This document shows, piece by piece, positions 1 through 4,988 of a stretch of DNA of 6,294 nt. Origin of the DNA: Spirochaetaceae bacterium (GTDB lineage Bacteria; Spirochaetota; Spirochaetia; SZUA-6; Bin103). Location: assembly GCA_026710565.1 (NCBI GenBank), contig JAPOQV010000557.1, positions 1 through 6,294 on the forward strand, given 5' to 3'. The notes below the pieces were generated by a model. The model saw nothing but the letters and a program-made list of their open reading frames with translations. It did no database searches and had not been told where the DNA came from. A program made the translations under genes and the position numbers. How positions within the stretch are numbered: position 1 is the first letter of the stretch; each line of letters begins with the position of its first letter.

Positions 1-1
1 T

Positions 2-916
2 CTCTACTTCAAGGTACCTGCGGCGCTTGCGCTGAACGGCAGGCGGGGAGTCGCCGCCCGCGTGCTCGACTGGATCGGCCGCCACCTGCTGGCGGCGGAC
101 GGCACGCCCAAGCTCGCAGCCGAAGTCGAACGGGAGCGTCCGGTGAACACCTACGACCGCGGCTGGCTGGCGTGGGGGGCGGCGCTCTGCGAGCGCTACG
201 ACCTGCAGCAGGCGCTGGCGGACGACCTGACCGCCTCCCAGGATCGGCGCACGGGGGGATTCTGGGACTCGGCGGCCGCCCGCTCGGCCCAGGCCGGACT
301 GCAGGGCGCGATGACCGCCGGCATGGCCGGTCTGGCGCTGCTCGCGGCCGGCCGGATCGAGCCTGCACGCATGGCGGCGCGGTTCCTGGACGAGCTCTGG
401 GACGGGCAGGCGAGCCCCGACGACGGCTTCGACGCCAACCAGCAGGTGCCGGCTGACTGGGACGGGCGCGACGGGCGCGCGCCGCCGTTCTACCGCGAGC
501 GCACCTCCCGCCACTACGTGGACCTGCACGGCACGGCGCAGCGGCCCGCCCGCTTCGGGCCGGCGATCGCGCTGCTGGTGCGGCTGCACCGCCTCACGGG
601 CGACCGCGTCCACCTCGCCTGCGCCCGCCGCTACGCCGATCTCTTTCTGCGCAGGAACGAACTCTACCTGTGCGTGGAGTGCCACAAGTATCTCTGGGCG
701 CTGTGCGAGCTTCTGCAGCTCGGCCCTGCCGAGGAGTACCGCGCCGCGGCAGGCGCGTGCGCCCGATACCTCATCGAGGCGCAAGAGGCGGACGGAAGCT
801 GGCTGCCGGAGGCATCCGCTACCGGCGATGGGCCGAGTTTCGAACTGGTCCTCAATACGGTCGGCAACGTGCTGGCCGGGCTCGCGTACCACCTTGACTA
901 CCTGAACCGGGCGTAG
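2..916 (+). CDS. Six-hairpin/terpenoid-cyclase-toroid-like protein, 5'-truncated, substrate unknown
   Basis: The reading frame is already open at the window edge (LYFKVPAALALNGR...) and ends at TAG 914-916, giving 304 visible residues with the N-terminus missing. The GTG at 62 is internal and not the start. The protein is rich in Ala, Leu and Arg helices. Short tracts recur in the style of alpha/alpha-toroid proteins: an 'A..LNGR...AARVLDWI' helix pair, 'RRTGGFWD', 'AGMAGLALLAAGR...AARFLDELW', 'ALLVRLHRLTGD...CARRYADLF', and a final 'YLIEAQEADGSWLP'. These resemble uncharacterised bacterial proteins of the six-hairpin glycosidase or prenyltransferase/squalene-cyclase repeat folds. No catalytic acid motif such as the squalene cyclase DXDD is visible, so the reaction cannot be named. 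A visible cluster, 'YLCVECHKYLW', has two Cys and one His close together. It lies 13 bp upstream of a decayed glycosidase-like fragment on the same strand, which hints at a former carbohydrate locus. Fold assignment is moderate and function unknown. Confidence 0.75.
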   Translation, partial: LYFKVPAALALNGRRGVAARVLDWIGRHLLAADGTPKLAAEVERERPVNTYDRGWLAWGAALCERYDLQQALADDLTASQDRRTGGFWDSAAARSAQAGLQGAMTAGMAGLALLAAGRIEPARMAARFLDELWDGQASPDDGFDANQQVPADWDGRDGRAPPFYRERTSRHYVDLHGTAQRPARFGPAIALLVRLHRLTGDRVHLACARRYADLFLRRNELYLCVECHKYLWALCELLQLGPAEEYRAAAGACARYLIEAQEADGSWLPEASATGDGPSFELVLNTVGNVLAGLAYHLDYLNRA

Positions 917-929
917 CGCGCGTGCGCTG

Positions 930-1174
930 ATGCATGCGATCCGGCCCGGCACGTCGCTACTGTATCTTGACCTGGCCGAGATCGAAGACCTGCACCACGT
1001 CCATCGCGTGGTGGTGCCGGCGGTCAAGCATCGGGCCAATCCCGTGCTCACGTGCGGAGATCTGAGCGAGTGGGACCTCGCGCAGGGCCGTGGGCCTCGC
1101 GCAGCGTCATCTACGATACGGACGAGCGCCTGTTCAAGATGTGGTACTCCGGGTACCCACGGCCGCAGGCCACG
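930..1174 (+). pseudogene. Frameshifted N-terminal remnant of a glycosidase-like (five-bladed beta-propeller) gene
   Basis: From ATG 930 the frame encodes 'SLLYLDLAEIEDL', 'VKHRANPVLTCGD' and 'SEWDLAQG'. These look like the opening strands of bacterial glycosyl-hydrolase-like proteins of the GH32/43/130-type propeller group, where 'KHPANPVL...WE' is a common early motif. Around 1082-1090 the similarity jumps by one frame. The new frame reads 'WASRSVIYDTDERLFKMWYSGYPRPQAT' in pieces between 1091 and 1174, the expected next segment (Val-Ile-Tyr-Asp ... Phe-Lys-Met-Trp-Tyr-Ser-Gly). Neither frame alone gives the whole segment, so a single-base loss or two-base gain fits. After about 1174 the likeness stops; the second frame meets TGA at 1214-1216 and the rest of the propeller is absent. 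The gene appears truncated by whatever brought the downstream ATPase gene. The first frame stays open into that gene, making a chimeric 502-residue open frame. Family assignment is by eye. Confidence 0.55.
993..1013. repeat. Perfect 7-bp inverted repeat with 7-nt loop inside the remnant
   Basis: CACCACG at 993-999 is the exact reverse complement of CGTGGTG at 1007-1013, with a 7-nt spacer. The arms fall on His-His-Val ... Arg-Val-Val codons of the glycosidase-like remnant, and no T-run follows on either strand. It is therefore probably a chance result of coding sequence rather than a terminator or operator. Confidence 0.35.
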
Positions 1175-1258
1175 CCGCGATCCGGCCGCAGAGCAGGCGG
1201 TGCGCGGCCGGGGTGAACCAGTCGCGGACCCGTCGACGACCGCGCCGGTACACCAGAC

Positions 1259-1264
1259 TACACT
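1259..1264 (+). promoter_or_regulatory. Possible -10 element for a leaderless ATPase transcript
   Basis: TACACT matches TATAAT at four of six positions and ends 7 nt before ATG 1272, so transcription would begin at or next to the start codon. No Shine-Dalgarno sequence precedes that ATG, which agrees with a leaderless mRNA. No good -35 lies 16-18 bp upstream, so support is weak. Confidence 0.25.
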
Positions 1265-1271
1265 TGACGCA

Positions 1272-2438
1272 ATGAAGGCGCCGGCGCAACGCGTATTCAC
1301 TCCCGGTACGGGCGCCGCCCCGCCAGCCCTCACCGGTCGCGAGAGGGAGCAGGCGGTGTTGACGCAATGCATGGCCGACCTGCTCGGGGGCGCGTCCCCG
1401 CCGCACGACGTCGCCCTGATGGGGCCGCGCGGCAACGGCAAGACCGTGCTGCTCAACTGGTTTGAGCGTACCTGCCGAGGCCGCGCAACGGCGGTGGACG
1501 TGGCGGCGCTCACACCGAACGACATCCCTACCCGGGAAGCGCTGATCGACGTTCTTGCGCCGCCGTCCGGGATGGTGAAGCTGCTGCCACGGAAAGTGGG
1601 CGTGGCGGCGGTCGGCTCGGTCGAATGGGCACCACCGTCCGGGGGCGTAAGGAACCTGCGGGCGGAATTGGCCGCCCGGTGCCGCAAGAAACCGTTTGCA
1701 GTGCTGGTCGACGAAGCGCACACGCTGGACCTCGAGGTGGGCAGAACGCTGCTCAACGTCAGTCAACAGGTGCGCGCCGTGGCGCCGTTCCTGCTGGTGT
1801 TGGCGGGCACTCCGGGGTTGGCGGCGCATCTCGGCGCCATGAACGCGTCCTTCTGGAGCCGCCTGGGCAAGGGGCGCCTTGGCATCGGGCTGCTGAGGGA
1901 CGCGGCCGCCCGCGCCGCTCTGGCCGAGCCGCTGGCGGCATACGGCGTCGACATCGACGCCGGCGCCCTTGATGCGGTGGTCGATGACAGCCAGCGCTAC
2001 CCGTACTTCATCCAACTCTGGGGCGAGGCGCTGTGGGACCAACGCTTGGCAACCGACTCGATCCGGCTGACCGCCGCCCACGCGGCCGCGGCGCGGCCGG
2101 ACGTGGCCGCCCGGGTCACGGACTACTACCAGGATCGCTATCTCGAGTTGGATCAATCGGGGTGGCTGGCCGTCGCCGAGCGCGTGGCTGCCCGGTTTCA
2201 ATCCGTGCCCGCGCTGACCTACCACGAGTTGAAGTCGGCCGTCGCCGAAGGCCTCGCTCCGAACGCGGCCGCACCGCAGGCGCAGGCAGCCCTGGCCGCC
2301 CTGCAGCGCCTGGGCTTCGTCTGGCACCCGCCCGGACAGTTGCCGCCGGTTCGCTATGAGCCCGGTATTCCTTCGTTGATGGCCTACGTGCTCGACCACG
2401 CCGTGCCGACGCACGCGGCGCGAGGGCGCGGCTCGTAA
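1272..2438 (+). CDS. AAA/ORC-like ATP-binding protein with C-terminal winged-helix-like region
   Basis: Read from ATG 1272, this is a 388-residue P-loop ATPase. Its Walker A is GPRGNGKT (residues 51-58), Walker B is VLVDEAH (144-150), and a sensor-1-like strand LLVLAGTPGL ends near 183. A 'FWSRLGKGRL' segment (194-203) and 'RYPYFIQLWG' (242-251) follow; the latter is typical of ORC/Cdc6- or STAND-like bacterial ATPases. The C-terminal third is helical and ends in 'YEPGIPSLMAYVL' (about 362-374), consistent with a winged-helix DNA-binding or protein-interaction region. The N-terminal 'FTPGTGAAPPALTGRE' matches how such proteins normally begin. For this reason ATG 1272 is preferred over ATG 930, whose first 114 codons are the decayed glycosidase fragment. 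There is no signal peptide or membrane segment, so it is cytoplasmic. The partner, substrate and cellular role are unknown. It is alone on its strand and convergent with the permease gene 30 bp downstream. The family call is firm; the biological function is not. Confidence 0.85.
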   Translation: MKAPAQRVFTPGTGAAPPALTGREREQAVLTQCMADLLGGASPPHDVALMGPRGNGKTVLLNWFERTCRGRATAVDVAALTPNDIPTREALIDVLAPPSGMVKLLPRKVGVAAVGSVEWAPPSGGVRNLRAELAARCRKKPFAVLVDEAHTLDLEVGRTLLNVSQQVRAVAPFLLVLAGTPGLAAHLGAMNASFWSRLGKGRLGIGLLRDAAARAALAEPLAAYGVDIDAGALDAVVDDSQRYPYFIQLWGEALWDQRLATDSIRLTAAHAAAARPDVAARVTDYYQDRYLELDQSGWLAVAERVAARFQSVPALTYHELKSAVAEGLAPNAAAPQAQAALAALQRLGFVWHPPGQLPPVRYEPGIPSLMAYVLDHAVPTHAARGRGS

Positions 2439-2441
2439 CCG

Positions 2442-2464
2442 AAAAAACCGTGTACGGCCGGGTT
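2442..2464 (-). terminator. Candidate Rho-independent terminator of the permease/sulfatase transcript
   Basis: On the minus strand, just past the permease stop, AACCCG can pair with CGGTT (five base pairs with one bulged C) around an 8-nt loop. T residues follow directly, six in the whole run (A-run 2442-2447 on the plus strand). The stem is short. The plus strand has no T-run after the ATPase stop, so any terminator here serves the minus-strand genes only. Confidence 0.35.
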
Positions 2465-2468
2465 GCGG

Positions 2469-3425
2469 TCAGGCGACGATCCTCTCCTGCAGCGCCGGCA
2501 GCGCAAGTGCCAGGCCGACGCTCACGACCAGGCCGGCGGCGATCTTGGCGAAGTCGAGGAGCACCAGCCGGGACACCTCACGGCGGCTGCGGTGGCGTTG
2601 GTTCCAGGCGATGGCGATCTCGCGCCCGGCCAGCAGGCCCACGAACACCCAGGTCGTGCTCATCGGGATGTTGCTGATCTCCTTGAACAGGAGCAGCACG
2701 ACGCCATAGATGAGGTCCACGAAGGTCGCCGAGCGAATGTCGGTGGTATTGGTCTTGGTGAGGACCACCTTCTGAATGGCGCCGCCGCGGGTGGCGAAGA
2801 TGATCGCGTGCAGCACCAGCATCACCCCGAGCGCCATCAGAAACCAGGCCGGGGATAGCTGCCGCGGCAGGAACACGAAGATGTTGGCAAGGTCCTGGAT
2901 CAGCCACTGGCTCCACAGGAACCCGGTCGAGCACCACTGGGCGGCGATCCACCAGCGGCTCACCGGCCCCCGCGTACGGCTGAACCGGGACTCCAGGTGC
3001 CCGGTCACGAACCGGTACACCAGTATCGCGATCACGAACGCGGTGGCATAGCCGAGCAGCGACTTGAGCAGCATGCTCGACAGCGCCTTGGGGGCGAACA
3101 GTGTCAGCGTCAGAAAGGTGGTGCTCACCGGGATGCCGCCACGGGTGAGCAGGAGCAGCACGAGCGGCGGAGCGCAGTAGATCCAGGTAAAGGGGTCGGG
3201 AAACGGAATCGCCTGCAGCCGCCCATAGGAGACGTCGCCGTGCACGAGCCAGCCGTAGGTCAGCACCGCCACCATGACGGCGCCGGCGAACATCCATAGC
3301 AGCCACCAAGGACGGTGTGCGTTGGAGCTGAGCAGCGTCCCCAGGGTCTGGATCGCGTCGTTGCCGACGATCGAATACGAGGCGAGCACGAAGCCCACCA
3401 CCATCAGGACCTCGGTAGGGATCAC
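2469..3425 (-). CDS. PiT-family-like inorganic anion permease
   Basis: This is an integral membrane protein of 318 residues with roughly nine hydrophobic segments. It carries the internal duplication of the PiT (inorganic phosphate transporter) superfamily: repeat one has GNDAIQTLGT (residues 21-30) then GIPVSTT (97-103); repeat two has QDLAN (177-181) then NIPMSTT (252-258). The paired Asn-Asp and P-x-S-T-T signatures are the substrate-path motifs of these transporters. In repeat two the Asn-Asp motif is degenerate. PiT members move phosphate, and B. subtilis CysP moves sulfate, so the anion is not settled. The annotated start is GTG 3425. An ATG at 3404 (residue 8) has GAGG five bases upstream and is an attractive alternative, leaving the first membrane segment intact. 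The gene follows the sulfatase by 27 bp (48 bp with the alternative start) on the same strand, suggesting one transcript and a role in handling the sulfate released. It is shorter than many PiT proteins but carries both halves. Confidence 0.8.
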   Translation of the reverse strand: MIPTEVLMVVGFVLASYSIVGNDAIQTLGTLLSSNAHRPWWLLWMFAGAVMVAVLTYGWLVHGDVSYGRLQAIPFPDPFTWIYCAPPLVLLLLTRGGIPVSTTFLTLTLFAPKALSSMLLKSLLGYATAFVIAILVYRFVTGHLESRFSRTRGPVSRWWIAAQWCSTGFLWSQWLIQDLANIFVFLPRQLSPAWFLMALGVMLVLHAIIFATRGGAIQKVVLTKTNTTDIRSATFVDLIYGVVLLLFKEISNIPMSTTWVFVGLLAGREIAIAWNQRHRSRREVSRLVLLDFAKIAAGLVVSVGLALALPALQERIVA

Positions 3426-3452
3426 GGTTCGTTCAGCAGGTGGCCGGAGGCC

Positions 3453-4907
3453 TCAGCGATCGTCGGCGGCCCAGGCGTACGGGCCGGCGCCATGCGCGCG
3501 GAGCACGGCGGCGATCCCGGCACGCAGCTCGGCGGCCCGGCTGCGATGCGTCCAGGTGAGGTTGCTCATCTCGTCGGGATCGGTGTGCAGGTCGTAGAGC
3601 TCCTCGCAGCGATCGAAACGGTGTCGGATGTACTTCCAGCGGCCGTCCCGGACCATGATCGTCCCCGCCAGCCGATCGGGCGGTTCGTCCTCCGCGCGTT
3701 CCAAAGCGCGGATCTCGGCAAGCACGGGAGTCGCGGCCGGCTCGGTTCCGGACAGCAGCGCGGAGGCGAGCGAACGGCCGTGAAACTGCGTCCGCGCCGG
3801 GACTCCGGCCAACTCCAACAGCGTCGGTACCAGGTCGACCCCTCCCACCGGCCGCCGCAGCCGGGCTCCGGCGACGATCCGGCCGGGCCAGCTCAGCAGC
3901 CACGGCACCCTGACCGACTGCTCGTACATCACCGACTTCGCGTACAGGCCGTGCTCGCCGAGGCTCTCGCCGTGGTCGCTGATGAAGCAGACGATGGTGT
4001 CCCGCGCCGCGCCGGTGCCCTCGAGCGCGGCGAGCAGCCGCCCGAGCTGACGGTCGATGTGGCTGCAGAGCGCGTAGTAGTGCGCCGCGATCCGCCGCAT
4101 GATCCGCGCTCCGAACCGCGGCGCGGCGTGATGGTCCGATCCGAGCAGGAACGCCGGCTTGCCGGTCAGATCGTCGTCCCAGGTGTGGGCCAGCGGCATG
4201 GCGTCCGGGTCGTAGAGCGCCACCGTCTCGGCCGGCGCCACCAGCGGCGGATGCGGGTCCTTGATGCTGCACAGGTGGAACCAGGGGGCGGAGCCGCCGG
4301 CGTGCGCCCGGACGAAGTCGATGGCGCGGTCCACCGTCCAGGTGGTGCGCTGGTGCGGAGTCGGAATGGCGGCCACGGCCGTGGGATCGAAGCCTTCCGC
4401 CATCGCGCTGCCGAACTTGATGGCGCGCTGCCGGTGGTCGTGATCGAAGGCGGCCTCCAGCCCGTGCTCGCGCAGGTGGCGCAGGTAGGGGTCGGTCCGC
4501 TCCGGGTCGGCGTGATACCGGTAGACGTCCCAGGTCGCGAAACCGTGCTGCGCGCGCTCGTCGTCGCCGAGATGCCAGGGACCGGCGATCCCACAGTGGT
4601 AGCCGGCATCGTGGAGCAGGTCCCCGATGGTGGTGACCGCGGCCGGCAGGCGGCGGCCGGACCCTTCGAGCATGCCCGGTCCGTAGTTGTCGAGCTGTCC
4701 GTGAGCGTGCGGATACAGCCCGGTGAGCCAGCTCGCGCGTGCCGGTGAGCAGACCGGCGAGCAGCAGTAGGCGGTTTCCAGGACGGTTCCGTGAGCGGCA
4801 AGGCCATCCAGCGTCGGCGTCTGCACCGTGGGATCGCCCGCGAAGCCGGTGCTGGCGGCGCGCCACTGGTCGCACATGACCAGCAGGATGTTCGGGTGCC
4901 CGCTCAT
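3453..4907 (-). CDS. Type I (formylglycine-dependent) sulfatase family hydrolase
   Basis: The 484-residue protein belongs to the sulfatase/alkaline phosphatase superfamily and would hydrolyse sulfate esters (or possibly phosphonate/phosphate esters). The N-terminus 'PNILLVMCDQWR' supplies metal ligands Asp13 and Gln14. C53-S-P-A-R57 followed by LTG (61-63) is the CxPxR signature, with Cys53 the residue oxidised to formylglycine. His219 (DPHPP), Asp311-His312 (SDHGE) and Lys324 (GLYAKS) match other active-site positions. Oddly, the usual GKWHLG motif reads AGPWHLG (108-114): the conserved Lys is Pro110, while His112 is kept. The C-terminal 'DGRWKYIRHRFD...ELYDLHTDPDEMSNL' (421-450) is the standard sulfatase C-terminal subdomain. 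ATG 4907 is chosen because the family N-terminus begins right there, preceded by GAGGG at short spacing; the frame's long upstream extension is antisense to the ABC gene. No signal peptide is visible, implying a cytoplasmic enzyme. No maturase (FGE or anSME) is encoded in the window. The substrate is unknown. Confidence 0.93.
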   Translation of the reverse strand: MSGHPNILLVMCDQWRAASTGFAGDPTVQTPTLDGLAAHGTVLETAYCCSPVCSPARASWLTGLYPHAHGQLDNYGPGMLEGSGRRLPAAVTTIGDLLHDAGYHCGIAGPWHLGDDERAQHGFATWDVYRYHADPERTDPYLRHLREHGLEAAFDHDHRQRAIKFGSAMAEGFDPTAVAAIPTPHQRTTWTVDRAIDFVRAHAGGSAPWFHLCSIKDPHPPLVAPAETVALYDPDAMPLAHTWDDDLTGKPAFLLGSDHHAAPRFGARIMRRIAAHYYALCSHIDRQLGRLLAALEGTGAARDTIVCFISDHGESLGEHGLYAKSVMYEQSVRVPWLLSWPGRIVAGARLRRPVGGVDLVPTLLELAGVPARTQFHGRSLASALLSGTEPAATPVLAEIRALERAEDEPPDRLAGTIMVRDGRWKYIRHRFDRCEELYDLHTDPDEMSNLTWTHRSRAAELRAGIAAVLRAHGAGPYAWAADDR

Positions 4908-4988
4908 GCCCTCAGCCTGCGGCCGGGCGCGCACGGCGTCAAACCGCCGGTTGTGGCGCGCCTGCCTGCTGGTCACAATCCCAGGCCG
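4908..4988. promoter_or_regulatory. Divergent intergenic promoter region (sulfatase / ABC ATPase)
   Basis: These 81 bp separate two divergent start codons. On the plus strand TTGTGG (4951-4956) and CACAAT (4974-4979) are spaced by 17 bp and would start transcription about 3 nt before the ABC ATG. On the minus strand TTGACG (4942-4937) is a good -35, but 17 bp on there is only CAGGCT as a -10. TTGTGGC (4951-4957) and GTCACAA (4972-4978) form a near-perfect 7-bp inverted repeat overlapping the plus promoter, which could be an operator or simply the promoter hexamers. Element calls are by eye. Confidence 0.35.

Noticed and set aside
1090..1275. Small plus-strand frame of 61 codons with a basic tail in the remnant region
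   Set aside because: It has no ribosome-binding site and no recognisable motif, and it overlaps the frameshifted glycosidase remnant and the ATPase start.
1134..2414. Minus-strand open frame of 426 codons opposite the ATPase
   Set aside because: It is Arg-, Gly- and His-rich with no family motifs and lies antisense to a gene with intact Walker motifs. It is a shadow of high-GC coding sequence.
2446..2460. CCGTGTACGG near-palindrome as a bidirectional terminator
   Set aside because: The loop would be only two bases and the plus strand has no T-run. Only a weak minus-strand terminator is kept.
2463..2858. Plus-strand frame of 131 codons rich in Asp, Glu, His and Gln, opposite the permease
   Set aside because: It is the complement of hydrophobic membrane-segment codons of the PiT-like gene, a known source of false polar frames.
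3315..4748. Plus-strand open frame of 477 codons opposite the sulfatase
   Set aside because: The composition is low-complexity Arg/Val/Gly with no domain signature. The opposite strand carries all sulfatase catalytic motifs.
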